From contig NZ_NFZV01000005.1 in assembly GCF_003399765.1 (NCBI RefSeq), forward strand, positions 163,813 to 227,812: a stretch of DNA of 64,000 nt. The letters run 5' to 3'. This stretch comes from Alkalilimnicola ehrlichii. Lineage in GTDB: Bacteria; Pseudomonadota; Gammaproteobacteria; Nitrococcales; AK92. Each line of letters begins with the position of its first letter. Position 1 is the stretch's first letter. The position numbers and the translations under genes are program-made. The notes below the pieces were generated by a model. That model was not told the origin of the DNA. It was given only the letters and a program-made list of their open reading frames with translations, and ran no database searches. This document shows positions 10,576 to 20,766 of the stretch, one piece after another.

Positions 10576-10604
10576 TTGACCTTGAGAAGGCAAGGGGCTA
10601 AAAT
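10576..10604 (+). promoter_or_regulatory. Probable sigma-70 promoter of rplU-rpmA
   Basis: TTGACC at 10576-10581 and TAAAAT at 10599-10604 are separated by exactly 17 bases, and the -10 ends 41 bases before the rplU ATG. A near-consensus promoter is expected for a ribosomal protein operon. The rest of the 365-bp ispB-rplU gap holds no gene I can recognise. Confidence 0.72.
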
Positions 10605-10645
10605 TCCCGCCCTTGTTAGGTCGCAGAAGCCTTGGGAGTACGGAC

Positions 10646-10960
10646 ATGTACGCCGTTATCAAGACCGGAGGCAAGCAGTATCGTGTCTCCGAGGGTGAAA
10701 CCCTGAAGGTCGAAAAATTGGACGCTGATGAAGGCGCGTCCGTGGATTTTGACCAGGTGCTGATGGTCACTGACGGTGACGACGTCAAGATTGGTACGCC
10801 GGTCCTGGCCGGTGGCAAGGTCTCCGCGACCGTGCTACGGCATGCCAAGGACAAGAAGGTGACCGGCATCAAGTTCAAACGCCGGCACAACTACAAGCGT
10901 ACGCTTGGTCACCGCCAACAGTTTACCGAAGTGAAGATCACCGGCATTTCGGCTGGTTGA
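10646..10960 (+). CDS. rplU: 50S ribosomal protein L21
   Basis: L21 is a large-subunit protein bound to 23S rRNA. The 104-residue sequence starts [14 protein letters not shown] and contains the C-terminal KRRHNYKR rRNA-binding stretch, both hallmarks of the family. The start at 10646 is chosen over an in-frame upstream start at 10613 because of the homology and a GGGAG ribosome-binding site 6 bases before it. rpmA follows after 12 bp in the conserved rplU-rpmA-obgE order. Confidence 0.98.
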   Translation: MYAVIKTGGKQYRVSEGETLKVEKLDADEGASVDFDQVLMVTDGDDVKIGTPVLAGGKVSATVLRHAKDKKVTGIKFKRRHNYKRTLGHRQQFTEVKITGISAG

Positions 10961-10972
10961 GAGGTATAGGCA

Positions 10973-11230
10973 ATGGCACATAAGAAAGCTGGCGGTAGTA
11001 CTCGTAACGGTCGCGATTCCGAATCGAAACGACTGGGTGTGAAGCGCTTCGGCGGTCAGGCCGTTGTCGCTGGTAACATCCTGGTTCGGCAGCGCGGCAC
11101 GCATTTTCACGCGGGTGAAAACGTTGGGGTCGGCCGTGATCACACCTTGTTTGCCAAGGCAGACGGTAATGTGGTCTTCGAGGTCAAAGGTTCTCGTAAC
11201 CGTAAGTTCGTAAGCGTTCGCCCGAACTGA
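10973..11230 (+). CDS. rpmA: 50S ribosomal protein L27
   Basis: L27 reaches the peptidyl-transferase centre with its N-terminal tail. The 85-residue sequence [20 protein letters not shown] is diagnostic of the family. No N-terminal extension of the Firmicute type is present, so no cleavage is needed. It is followed by a strong terminator before obgE, so L21/L27 levels may be uncoupled from obgE. Confidence 0.98.
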   Translation: MAHKKAGGSTRNGRDSESKRLGVKRFGGQAVVAGNILVRQRGTHFHAGENVGVGRDHTLFAKADGNVVFEVKGSRNRKFVSVRPN

Positions 11231-11253
11231 GTGACCCGACGCTCCCGCGTTGG

Positions 11254-11283
11254 AAAAAGCCCCGTCCCTGTGCGGGGCTTTTT
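11254..11283 (+). terminator. Rho-independent terminator after rpmA
   Basis: A perfect 11-bp stem, AAAAAGCCCCG paired with CGGGGCTTTTT around an 8-base loop, ends in a T5 run. It separates rplU-rpmA from obgE and could act as an attenuator if obgE lacks its own promoter. Confidence 0.92.
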
Positions 11284-11305
11284 GTGCACAATATAAGCTC
11301 GGTGA

Positions 11306-12376
<1,071 letters not shown>

Positions 12377-12380
12377 CGTT

Positions 12381-13517
12381 ATGGAAACGCGGGAGCGGGA
12401 CCGACTCGAGCGGTCAGGGCGCTGGGTTGTCAAGGTCGGCAGTGCTCTGGTAACGAATGACGGTCGCGGCTTGGATAGGCAGCGTATTGCCTCTTGGGTC
12501 GAGCAGATCGTGCGTCTGCGCCAAGCTGGGGTCGAGGTTTTGCTGGTCTCTTCCGGGGCTGTTGCAGAAGGAATCAAACGCTTAGGGTGGCTGCGTCGTC
12601 CGCATGCACTACATCAGTTGCAGGCGGCGGCGGCAGTAGGGCAGATGGGTTTGGTTCAAGCCTATGAGTCCGAGTTCCAGTGCTATGGCATCCATACGGC
12701 GCAGGTTTTGTTAACGCATGACGACTTGTCGAACCGTAAGCGTTACCTGAATGCGCGCAGCACGCTGAAGTCATTGCTTGATTTAGGCGTGGTGCCGGTC
12801 GTTAACGAAAACGACACCGTGGCCACCGACGAGATTCGTTTCGGCGATAACGATACGCTGGCAGCCTTGGTTGCCAATCTCGTAGAGGCTGATTTATTAG
12901 CCATCCTTACCGATCAGGCAGGACTATTCGATAGCGATCCGCGCAGTAACCCGGACGCCCGTTTGATTTCCAGAGGGCTCGCTGGCGATCCGGCATTGGA
13001 GGCGATGTGCTCCGCGGGCGCTGGGGCGCTGGGGAGCGGCGGGATGTTGACGAAGGTTCGGGCGGCGGCCCGCGCTGCCCGCTCCGGGGCGGCAACCGTT
13101 ATCGCTTCCGGTCGCGAGGAGGCCGTTTTAGAGAGGTTGCGCCAGTCGGAAGCGATCGGCACCTTGCTTCTCCCCAGTCGAGAGCCTGTGGCTGCTCGTA
13201 AGCAGTGGCTTGCAAGCCATTTGCAGGTCGCTGGGAAAGTCTGGATAGATGCGGGCGCCGTAAAGGTGCTGCGGGAAGCGGGGAGCAGTCTACTGCCGGT
13301 GGGTGTGACACGTGTCGAAGGCAATTTTTCTCGCGGTGAGATGATCGCCTGCATCGGTCCTGACGGTCGGGAGGTGGCAAGAGGGCTGACAAACTATAGC
13401 GCTCAGGAAGCCGATGCCATCAAGGGGCACGCGAGCAGCCGGATCGAGCACCTGTTGAGCTATGTCGATGAGCCTGAGCTGGTTCACCGCGATAATTTAG
13501 TTATTACTCTTCCTTAA
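12381..13517 (+). CDS. proB: Glutamate 5-kinase
   Basis: ProB phosphorylates glutamate at the gamma position, the first step of proline synthesis, and is feedback-inhibited by proline. The amino-acid-kinase domain ([37 protein letters not shown]) spans about 1-255, and a C-terminal PUA domain from about 275 ([20 protein letters not shown]). The start is the ATG at 12381, giving 378 residues; an in-frame start at 12327 lies inside obgE. In a saline habitat this step also feeds proline as an osmolyte, which is inference. Confidence 0.96.
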   Translation: METRERDRLERSGRWVVKVGSALVTNDGRGLDRQRIASWVEQIVRLRQAGVEVLLVSSGAVAEGIKRLGWLRRPHALHQLQAAAAVGQMGLVQAYESEFQCYGIHTAQVLLTHDDLSNRKRYLNARSTLKSLLDLGVVPVVNENDTVATDEIRFGDNDTLAALVANLVEADLLAILTDQAGLFDSDPRSNPDARLISRGLAGDPALEAMCSAGAGALGSGGMLTKVRAAARAARSGAATVIASGREEAVLERLRQSEAIGTLLLPSREPVAARKQWLASHLQVAGKVWIDAGAVKVLREAGSSLLPVGVTRVEGNFSRGEMIACIGPDGREVARGLTNYSAQEADAIKGHASSRIEHLLSYVDEPELVHRDNLVITLP

Positions 13518-14265
13518 CCTTGTGCTGCTCGGCTGGCCGGGCTCGTCCGGCGATCGGCCACTCGTCACGCTTTGCTGTGTTGTCCATTTGCCCGTAATCG
13601 GATTTACATTCTTTCGACATCTGTCTGAGTAATCATGCTGCCGTATTTTCAATACGGGCAGGAGCAATGATTGCGAGCCGTTTCCCCGATACTATAGATG
13701 CACCGCTTACCAACCAACGGCTTTGTCCATGCCCAACGGAGCCGTGCGCCGCGTAAGGCAGATTTTTGCGCGTTCTCCCGACCTTGACCTCGAGTAGTTG
13801 TGGCGGTGATTGACTTCGCCCTGCAAGACTTGCCTTGCGGTGAGCGTGCGGTGGGGGAGACAACAGCTTTCGTATCCATTTAGACATTCATATTCTTTTC
13901 TGCGGTAACAGGCACCCCATATTACCTGGTGGCTGGGTGCCGCTGGATTAGGCGGAGTAATGAGCATAGTGTTTTGCGGCGTTACCGTTACGGGTGTCGG
14001 TGCTTGCTCGCCAAGAGGCGGGGCGGTTGCGACGGATATCGATCGCGCCCGCTTGGTCTTATCGCTGCTTGTGAACCTTTGTTGGGTTTCCATATCGAAG
14101 CAAACTGGAGCCGGTCCAGGATGGGTCGACTCGGGTTGTTGTTGTTGTTAAGGAGATGTTTGCTCTGCTTGCCGTCTTCTTGGTCTTCCATCGAGCGAGC
14201 CAAGAAAAAGGTGCGGGGGTAGGGTGCAACGCTTTCTTGACGAATCTATTCTCGAGGATGTCAGG
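13518..14265 (+). other. 748-bp stretch without a confident gene
   Basis: Short open frames exist on both strands (for example 14093-13707 on the minus strand and 13929-14222 on the plus strand), but none has a recognisable domain. They overlap one another and are rich in Pro, Arg and Ser or Cys as in chance frames. Given the many single-base losses in this window, a broken small gene here cannot be excluded. No tRNA or clear terminator after proB was seen. Confidence 0.5.
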
Positions 14266-14559
14266 ATGACAACAGAATCAATAGAAATAGCACGTCGGTT
14301 CGATGCGGTTGCCGATGCATTGAGAGCAGCGGTCGTGTGCCCTCCGTTAGTGCTTGGCCGTCTTTCTGGCGATGGATTTGTCGTGTACAGCCCTGTGTCG
14401 CCGCCGCCGGATGTGCAAAGAGATATTCTGGTATTGACGCGGGAAGTGTGGATGCCGCTATCTCGTTGGGGAGAGGAGTTGATGGAAAAGATCTTTGCCG
14501 CTTGCGAGCATCAACCTGGTGCCGAGGAGTTCTATCTCGCCGCTAATGGCGGAAGCTAG
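14266..14559 (+). CDS. Unrecognised small protein (97 aa)
   Basis: I do not recognise this gene. The start at 14266 (MTTESIEIARRFDAVADALR) is preferred to 14224 because GAGG lies about 8 bases before it. The product is soluble, with an amphipathic N-terminal helix, a short beta-like segment (VLGRLSGDGFVVYSPV) and a second helical part (WGEELMEKIFAACEHQP). Base composition by codon position resembles neighbouring genes, so it is probably real. It lies about 110 bp upstream of the PhoX-like gene on the same strand. No function is proposed. Confidence 0.5.
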   Translation: MTTESIEIARRFDAVADALRAAVVCPPLVLGRLSGDGFVVYSPVSPPPDVQRDILVLTREVWMPLSRWGEELMEKIFAACEHQPGAEEFYLAANGGS

Positions 14560-14629
14560 CGGTTACCCTTTTGCCTAGTCTTAAAATCGTCATGTCGCGT
14601 TAACGCTGCCGCCATATCCGTCCTGCAAG

Positions 14630-14659
14630 CTCTGCCCACGTCTTTACCGTAGGGCAGAG
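14630..14659 (+). promoter_or_regulatory. Hairpin in the leader of the phoX-like gene
   Basis: CTCTGCCC (14630-14637) and GGGCAGAG (14652-14659) form a perfect 8-bp stem with a 14-base loop. The right arm ends 10 bases before the ATG at 14670, next to the AGAGGA ribosome-binding site. It has no T run, so it is not a terminator; it could influence translation or mRNA stability. A poor Pho-box-like pair (TCGTCAT at 14587, CGTTAAC at 14598) lies just upstream. Confidence 0.4.
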
Positions 14660-14669
14660 GATTAGAGGA

Positions 14670-16770
14670 ATGACGGATAATAAACGGAACAAATTGAACG
14701 TGGTCGACAATGGTGACGAGCCATTATGTAACCATTCCGACAACGCGACTTTCGCCAGTATTCTCGAAGCGCGTATGGGGCGCCGCGACCTTTTGAAAGG
14801 CACTTTAGGGGCGGCGATGGTGGGCCTGTTCGGCACCGGATTAGTCGCTTGCGGCAGTAGCAGTAGCTCTAATAACGGTGGGGGCGGCGGCGGTGGAGGC
14901 GGTCAGCCTACGCTCGGTTTTACAACGGTGCCCCTGAGCGAATCCGACGACATTGTGGTTCCAGAAGGCTATAGGTACCACGTACTGATGCCCTGGGGGC
15001 AGCCGATTACCGGCTCCTATCCGGCCTTTAGTTTGTCCAATAGCGGTGCCGACCAAGGGCAGCAGGTAGGTATGCACCACGACGGGATGCATTTCTTCCC
15101 GATTGAAGGGGAAGACCCGTACGAAGGTAGTTCGGAAGACGGCTTGCTGGTGATGAATCACGAGTATATCGAGCCGCGCTTCATGCATGTCGAAGCGATC
15201 GGGCAGCCGTTCAATCGTGGCCATTATCCGACCAAGGGCGACGGGACGCGCGCTGCCGATCAAGTCCTGAAGGAGATGAATGCGCACGGTATCAGCGTGG
15301 CGCGCATCCGTAAAGGAACGAACAACGAATGGTCCGTTCAACCGGATGTGCGTAATCGACGGATTACGGCTCTAACCGAAATGGAAATCCATGGCCCTGT
15401 CCGCGGTTCCGGATTGGTTCGTACTAAGTACAGCCCCAATGGAACCCGCGTCCGCGGTACGTTGAATAACTGCGCCCATGGTGTCACACCGTGGAATACC
15501 TACGTCATGGCGGAAGAGAATTGGGCGGGTTATTTCGTTAATCACGACGATACGCTGCCGCGCGAGCATACGCGTTACGGCGTGCGCTCCAGCGGAACGG
15601 GCCGTTACGCATGGGAACTGGCAGACAACGGCGCCGATGAATATATTCGTTTCGATGCCAGCAGCACCGGCGCGACGAGACGGAAGACTATCGGAACGAG
15701 CCGAACTGTTTCGGCTGGATGGTCGAGTTCGACCCGTTCAATCCGGACAGCGTGCCGAAGAAGCGTACCGCGCTCGGTCGCTTCGCGCACGAAGGCGTTG
15801 TTTTTCACGAAGGTCGAGAAGGCGAGCCGGTCGTTTGTTACTCCGGCGACGATGCTCAGTTCGAATACATCTACAAGTTCGTAAGTAAGCAAAAGTACTA
15901 CAAAGCGACCGCGGGCGGGCACCTGCTGGACGAAGGCACGCTTTATGTTGCCAAATTCAAAGAAGACGGCACGGGCGAGTGGTTGTCGCTTAAATTTGGC
16001 GAGAACGGTTTGACGCCGGAAAACGGCTTTGCCAACCAAGCGGATATCTTGGTCAATACCCGCCTTGCGGCCGATTTGGTTGGCGCAACCAAGATGGACC
16101 GCCCAGAATGGGGCGCCATCGATCCGGCAACGCGAGAGGTGTACTTCACCTTAACCAATAATAGCAACCGGGGCGGCGAAGGCGATCGCGGCACCGATGC
16201 GGCGAATCCGCGTGGTCCCAACCCGCACGGGCATATTATCCGCTGGGCGGAAGACGGCAACGAGCCGACGGCATTGAGTTTCCAGTGGAACATCTTTGCA
16301 TTTGCGGGCGATACCAGCGGCCAGGATGACCCTGATAGCGTGGCTGCCGGCTTTGACAATAACGGTAACCCGCTGACGGAAGATAACATCTTCAGCTCGC
16401 CGGACGGCCTCTGGATCGACAAAGATAGCCGTGTCTGGATTCAGATGGACATGAGCGAGAGCGTGATGAACACCCATCCCGTTTACGAGATGATGGGAAA
16501 TAACGGCATGTTGGCCGCGAATCCGAGGACCGGCGAAATTCGTCGCTTCCTGACCGGGCCGAGGGGCAGGAGATTACCGGTGTGATCACCACGCCGGATC
16601 AAAGGACCATGTTCATCAATGTTCAGCACCCTGGTGCTACCACCACCGCCGAGGAATGGGAGCAGGGCGAACTGAACGGAACCTGGCCGGATCACGATCC
16701 TCTTAACTTGCCGCCGCGTTCGGCGACGGTGGTTATCTGGAAAGAGGACGGCGGCGTAATCGGAAGCTAG
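14670..16770 (+). CDS. phoX: PhoX-family (DUF839) phosphatase, Tat lipoprotein (two frameshifts)
   Basis: PhoX-family proteins are calcium/iron-dependent periplasmic alkaline phosphatases exported folded by Tat. The N-terminus has the twin-arginine motif GRRDLLKG at about residue 37 and then LVAC, a lipobox, followed by Ser-rich and Gly9 linkers, so the mature protein is probably a lipid-anchored enzyme. Conserved family stretches include MNHEYIEPRF, NNCAHGVTPWNT, YRNEPNCFGWMVE, ALGRFAHE and SSPDGLWID. Two one-base losses break the frame: at about 15671-15674, and in the G4 run 16563-16566, where five G give TGPRGQEITGVITTPD. Repaired length is 700 residues. Phosphatase activity is inferred from family only. 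Confidence 0.85.
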
Positions 16771-16816
16771 CACGCGCCGGGCAGGCGCGGGATAGTACCC
16801 TTGCGTCTTGTTCGCC

Positions 16817-16855
16817 AAACAGCCAATCTCTCCGGGAGGTTGGCTGTTTGTTTTT
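16817..16855 (+). terminator. Rho-independent terminator after phoX-like gene
   Basis: A 14-bp stem with one G-T pair (AAACAGCCAATCTC with GAGGTTGGCTGTTT, 5-base loop) is followed by GTTTTT, 46 bases after the phoX stop. Confidence 0.88.
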
Positions 16856-16946
16856 GGTGTCATCGGTTTGCCCGCAGGCTGTCACGCTATTGTCATAGGG
16901 CGGGCGTAGGGTGGCGGGCAGTGTAACGAGGACTAGGGGCCATACT

Positions 16947-17090
16947 ATGAATCTCGGGATTATTCTGATTGCTCTCGCGATGGGCGTAGGCGGTGTCGTT
17001 TTCTCGCGCTATTACAGGCTAAGGCCGGAGCAAAAACTTTTGCGGCGCTCTCTACGGGAGGTTGCCTCCTGTGCAAGACTTTTTCGATGA
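16947..17090 (+). CDS. Possible small membrane protein (47 aa)
   Basis: An ATG frame of 47 codons encodes one hydrophobic segment (LGIILIALAMGVGGVVF) followed by a strongly basic tail (RYYRLRPEQKLLRRSLR), a plausible single-span small protein with the tail in the cytoplasm by the positive-inside rule. It lies between the phoX terminator and the convergent modC gene. No homologue is recognised and the ribosome-binding site is weak, so it may be chance. Confidence 0.3.
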   Translation: MNLGIILIALAMGVGGVVFSRYYRLRPEQKLLRRSLREVASCARLFR

Positions 17091-17193
17091 CGACAGTTGG
17101 TTAGGCGCGGATGCGCTGCCTTCCGTAAATCTTCGGACAACGCGCGACTCCGGTTGTCGCAGCTAGCGTGGGCATGGGTTGTTCGATCGCCCG

Positions 17194-18258
17194 TTAATTC
17201 AGAGTGATCCCTTTGATCAGGGCATAGGCCTTCATGTCCGGCGCCAATGCCAGCCGTTCCCGCGAGCGGCGGGTGATGCGTGAGAGTAAGGCTTGCCCGT
17301 CCAGGTCAAGGCGTAGCAGTACATGGCCTGGATGAGGATCGTCGCTGATCTCCAAAATGCGTACCGGCAGGCAGTTGGATACGCTGGATGCCGTTGGCGG
17401 TTCCAAGGCGACTGCTACATCCCGCGCGAGGATGCGCGCCCGCACCTCTTGCCCAGGTACTACATTCTCGCGCGAGATCAGTAAACGATGCCCGCCGCCG
17501 CAAACCAGCTCGCTCATGTGATCGTCGGTATTGTTGAGTACCTTGGCCTCCAGCACTGCCGAAGCATTGTCGCTGTGGGCTAGGGGTAGGTCGGTGCGAG
17601 TTAGCATCTGCAGCAATGGGCCCTCCGCGCGAAGACGGCCGCCATCCAGTAATAGCATATGATCGGCCAGACGGCTGACCTCTTCCAGGCTATGACTGAC
17701 CAGCAGCACGGGAATGGCCAATTCCCCATGCAGGCGTTCCAGGTAGGGCATTATCTCGGCCTTGCTGATCGCATCCAGCGCGGCCAGCGGTTCGTCCATC
17801 AATAATACCTGCGGGCAGGTGAGTAAGGCGCGTCCGATTGCCACGCGTTGACGCTGGCCGCCGGATAGTTCGTTGGGAAGACGTTTGACCAGTTCGCGCA
17901 AGCCGAGTAGCTCGACCACCTCGGCAAACTCAATGCGGCGCTGGGAAGCTGGAATACGCCGTAGACCGTACTCCAGATTGCGTTGCACACTCAGGTGGGG
18001 AAACAGTCGACCTTCTTGAAAAACATAACCGATCGCGCGCTGTTCCGGCCTGAGAAAGCATTGTTGGTCCTGCCACACCTCGCCCTGCATATGGAGATGC
18101 CCACGCACCCGTCGCTCCAGTCCGGCGATACAGCGCAACAGGGTCGTCTTACCGCAGCCGGAGCGGCCGAATAGGGCTGTAATACCGTTTCCCGGAATGC
18201 GGCTGGCTAGTTGCAGGGTAAACGCCCCACGCTCAAGGTGGAAATCGAAATCGATCAC
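17194..18258 (-). CDS. modC: Molybdate ABC transporter ATP-binding protein
   Basis: ModC powers molybdate/tungstate uptake. The ATPase domain (1-230) shows Walker A GRSGCGKTT, Q-loop FQEGRLFPHL, signature LSGGQRQR, Walker B VLLMDEP and the switch His in LLVSHS. A C-terminal TOBE/Mop domain (about 285-350) is present, which in ModC can bind molybdate and inhibit transport. The start is GTG at 18258, overlapping the modB stop as GTGA with AGGAG about 11 bases upstream. 354 residues, normal length. Confidence 0.96.
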   Translation of the reverse strand: MIDFDFHLERGAFTLQLASRIPGNGITALFGRSGCGKTTLLRCIAGLERRVRGHLHMQGEVWQDQQCFLRPEQRAIGYVFQEGRLFPHLSVQRNLEYGLRRIPASQRRIEFAEVVELLGLRELVKRLPNELSGGQRQRVAIGRALLTCPQVLLMDEPLAALDAISKAEIMPYLERLHGELAIPVLLVSHSLEEVSRLADHMLLLDGGRLRAEGPLLQMLTRTDLPLAHSDNASAVLEAKVLNNTDDHMSELVCGGGHRLLISRENVVPGQEVRARILARDVAVALEPPTASSVSNCLPVRILEISDDPHPGHVLLRLDLDGQALLSRITRRSRERLALAPDMKAYALIKGITLN

Positions 18259-18938
18259 GAGTTGGTCGCTCCTATTCTGTAGCGCCCGTTTATCATGTAA
18301 AGCAGCAACAGCATGACGAAGGAAAGGCCGAGTAACAGCGCGGACAGCATATGGGCCGAGCGATAGTCCACCGCTTCGACGTGATCGTAAATGGCGATGG
18401 AAACCACTTGGGTTTCACCGGGAATGTTGCCGCCGATCATCAGTACAACGCCAAACTCCCCCACTGTGTGGGCAAAGCCTAGTGTGGTGGCCGTAAGAAA
18501 ACCGCGGAGTGACAGCGGCAGCACTACGCTGGCAAAGCGATCCCACGGCCCGGCGCGTAGTGCTGCCGCGGCCTCTAGGATTTCGTCTCCCACCGCGACA
18601 AACGCGTTTTGCAGCGGCTGCACCACGAAGGGTAGCGAATAGAGCACCGAACCGATCACGAGACCGGTGAAGGTGAAGGCAAAGGCCGGGCCGCCCAGGG
18701 CCTGAATCGGCCCCTGCGGACCCAGCATCAACAGGACATAAAACCCCAACACGGTCGGCGGCAGCACAAGCGGCAAGGCGACCAGCGACTCGATCACCAG
18801 CTTGCAGCGGGAGCGCGTGCGTGCCAACCACCAAGCTAACGGGGTGCCGAGGATTAGAAGCACGATAGTAGTAACCGCCGCCAAGCGGAGGGTGAGCCAT
18901 AGCGCGGTGAGATCCTGGGGATGCAGCCAATCGCCCAT
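18255..18938 (-). CDS. modB: Molybdate ABC transporter permease
   Basis: ModB forms the inner-membrane channel of the molybdate importer. The 227-residue protein has five or six hydrophobic helices and the EAA-type coupling loop (EAAAALRAGPWDRFASVVLPL), which contacts ModC. It lies 24 bp after modA and overlaps modC by four bases in the standard modABC order. Confidence 0.96.
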   Translation of the reverse strand: MGDWLHPQDLTALWLTLRLAAVTTIVLLILGTPLAWWLARTRSRCKLVIESLVALPLVLPPTVLGFYVLLMLGPQGPIQALGGPAFAFTFTGLVIGSVLYSLPFVVQPLQNAFVAVGDEILEAAAALRAGPWDRFASVVLPLSLRGFLTATTLGFAHTVGEFGVVLMIGGNIPGETQVVSIAIYDHVEAVDYRSAHMLSALLLGLSFVMLLLLYMINGRYRIGATNS

Positions 18939-18962
18939 GTTAAGCGGCTCCCGCTGGAACGA

Positions 18963-19751
18963 TCATTGTTGGGGCAGACGGTAGCCGTCTTCCGTGATGA
19001 TGGCCTGCGCAACGGGGTCGTCGCGCATCCAGGCCAATAGCTTCTGGGCGGCATCCTGCTGCCTCGATGTCCTAGGCACGACCGCTTCCTGAATGATCGG
19101 CGGATAAAGCTCCTCGGCCGGAAGCCAGCTGGAGCCTTTTCCGTGCTCGCGCTCGTAGATGCGTGCCTGAGAGAGGGCGATGAAGCCAATTTCCGCATTG
19201 CCGGAGACAAGAAAGTTCATCGTTTGGCCGAGGCTTTGGCCGACCACCACCCGGCCGCGCGGCAGATCCAAGTTCAGAGCGTTCATCAGCGCCTCGGCGG
19301 AGGCGCCGTAGGGCGCTACCCGCGGGTTGGCCATTGCCAAGCGCCGGTAGTCCTGGGCCGCGAGCAGTGCCGCTCCGTCTGCCGGAATCTTTGCCGGGTC
19401 CGGGCTCCACAGGACCAGGCGACCCAGGGCATAGATCTGGCGACTGCCCGCAACCGTATGCCCTTCTCTTTCCAGATCGGCTGTGCGGCGGTTATCGGCC
19501 GAGAAGAAGAGATCGAAGGGAGCGCCCTGGCGGATCTGCGCGTAATGCTTTCCGGAAGAGCCGCTGCTGATCTGGCTGGAGACGCCGTGTTGCTGCGCAT
19601 AGGCTTGAGCGAGGCTCTCCATAGTAGTGGCGAAATTGGCTGCCACAGCGATGCGTAGCGGTTCGTTGGCCTGGGCCGAACCGGCTATCAGCAGACCGCC
19701 AAGACAGAGGGCGACAAGCCCGCGCAGGAGGGTTTGGTAGCCTGAGTGCAT
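18963..19751 (-). CDS. modA: Molybdate-binding periplasmic protein
   Basis: ModA captures molybdate or tungstate in the periplasm for ModBC. A signal peptide (MHSGYQTLLRGLVALCLGGL to about residue 28, cleavage near AQA-NE) precedes the type II binding fold: AVAANFATTMESLA, SSGSSGKHYAQIRQGAPFDLFFSAD and the C-terminal SGNAEIGFIALSQ. The 262-residue length is normal. AGGAGA lies 6 bases before the ATG. It heads modABC and is preceded by ModE-like half-sites. Confidence 0.96.
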   Translation of the reverse strand: MHSGYQTLLRGLVALCLGGLLIAGSAQANEPLRIAVAANFATTMESLAQAYAQQHGVSSQISSGSSGKHYAQIRQGAPFDLFFSADNRRTADLEREGHTVAGSRQIYALGRLVLWSPDPAKIPADGAALLAAQDYRRLAMANPRVAPYGASAEALMNALNLDLPRGRVVVGQSLGQTMNFLVSGNAEIGFIALSQARIYEREHGKGSSWLPAEELYPPIIQEAVVPRTSRQQDAAQKLLAWMRDDPVAQAIITEDGYRLPQQ

Positions 19752-19772
19752 GGTGCTTCTCCTGTGTCGCGA

Positions 19773-19806
19773 GCTATATCAACTGTTATGTTCGGCTGGA
19801 TATAGC
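19773..19806 (-). promoter_or_regulatory. Candidate ModE operator upstream of modA
   Basis: GCTATATC (19773-19780) and GATATAGC (19799-19806) are perfect inverted repeats 18 bases apart, 22 bp upstream of modA, and resemble ModE half-sites (CGnTATAT/ATATAnCG). A further TATATAGCG lies at 19918-19926. The arm spacing is wider than in the E. coli operator, so the exact site is uncertain. Confidence 0.5.
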
Positions 19807-19981
19807 GTAGGCCAGCGCGGCGGGTTATCTGCGGCCCAAGGCTCATGCCGCTGGACGCATGACGCTTGTTGCAGAGGGGGCTTTTGTTGCGAATCCGCTA
19901 GGCGCCGTATCTGTTGGTATATAGCGAAAGGATACGGATAGCCCTGACAGGTTGTCAATCGAGCATCGCCCATAAGTTCTG

Positions 19982-20350
19982 CTAGTGAGGGTTCTCGGGC
20001 GGGTTGGGTGCGAGCATACTCTCCAGTTCGGCCAGCTCTGGGGCTACCGCGGTAGCGGTTTTGGCCTCGATACACCGGTAGATGGCCAGTACCCGCTGGC
20101 CCAATTCGGTGATGCGCGCTCCGCCGCCGCCCTTGCCGCCAGCCGCCGTCTCGATCAGCGGAGAGCGGAAGCACTGGTTCATCGTGTCTACCAGCAGCCA
20201 GGCGCGGCGGTAGCTCATACCCATTTGCCGGGCAGCGGCCGAGATCGAGCCGCTGTCGGCGATGTGCTGCAACAGCTCCGCTTTGCCCGGACCGATAGCG
20301 ATGGCCTTGCCGAACAGCAGGCGCTGGCGTAGACGAAGTGGTGTGCTCAT
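19982..20350 (-). CDS. modE: ModE-type molybdate regulator, DNA-binding domain only
   Basis: The 122 residues match the N-terminal winged-helix domain of ModE/LysR type (LLQHIADSGSISAAARQMGM, SYRRAWLLVDTMN, ITELGQRVL). The C-terminal Mop/TOBE molybdate-binding half of E. coli ModE is absent, as in other stand-alone ModE-N proteins. It could still repress modABC using a separate sensor or through dimerisation; that is not visible. The start at 20350 (MSTPLRLRQRL) is chosen over the in-frame 20443. It lies 230 bp upstream of modA on the same strand. Confidence 0.88.
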   Translation of the reverse strand: MSTPLRLRQRLLFGKAIAIGPGKAELLQHIADSGSISAAARQMGMSYRRAWLLVDTMNQCFRSPLIETAAGGKGGGGARITELGQRVLAIYRCIEAKTATAVAPELAELESMLAPNPPENPH

Positions 20351-20384
20351 GGTTATCACAGGAAGAGATTCTTTGCCGAGTATA

Positions 20385-20585
20385 CTGCGGAACCCAAGCG
20401 CATTCGAGCGCCTGCGGCTTGTCGAAGAGCTGTGGAGCAGCATTGCGGCCGATTAGCAGGTCTTGCCGCTGACCCAAGAGCAGCGCGAGGAATCGGACCG
20501 GCGCCTGGACGCCTAAGAGGCTGATGGTGACCCGGCCGCCCGGCTTGGGGCAGCAGTTCCTCGACGAGCCGCTACGACGAAATAC
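20385..20585 (+). pseudogene. Decayed toxin-antitoxin remnant
   Basis: One frame reads ERLRLVEELWSSIAAD, TAG (20454-20456), QVLPLTQEQREESDRRLDA, TAA (20514-20516), EADGDP. This is the core of the small addiction-module antitoxins (family resembling TIGR02574) interrupted by two in-frame stops, each one or two substitutions from a sense codon. A different frame right after (TRPPGLGQQFLDE) resembles a ParE/RelE toxin segment near its N-terminus but dies out. It lies next to the 3' end of tRNA-Thr, a usual insertion site. Similarity is from memory of the families. Confidence 0.6.
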
Positions 20586-20601
20586 CGATAATGGTGTCGA
20601 C

Positions 20602-20643
20602 ACAAACAAAACGGCTCGCGTCCCGTGGGGGCCGCAAGCCGTT
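20602..20643 (-). terminator. Terminator after tRNA-Thr
   Basis: On the minus strand AACGGCTTGCG pairs with CGCGAGCCGTT (one mismatch) around a 12-base loop and is followed by TTGTTTGT. It starts 7 bases past the tRNA-Thr CCA. The T tract is interrupted. Confidence 0.72.
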
Positions 20644-20649
20644 AATATA

Positions 20650-20725
<76 letters not shown>

Positions 20726-20766
20726 AAGATCAACGCTGAGCGCGCAGTATATTAAAAGAATCGCGT

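Noticed and set aside
13707..14093. 128-codon minus-strand frame after proB
   Set aside because: Pro/Arg/Ser-rich with no domain, and overlapped by equally long frames on the other strand, so coding status could not be supported.
14587..14604. Pho box upstream of the phoX-like gene
   Set aside because: Spacing of 11 bp is right but half-sites match only 5 of 7 and 4 of 7, and there is no good -10 at the expected place; kept only as a remark.
19779..20609. 276-codon minus-strand frame spanning modE and its leader
   Set aside because: It is a shadow of modE in another frame; composition is Gln/Arg/Pro-rich and modE itself has clear homology.
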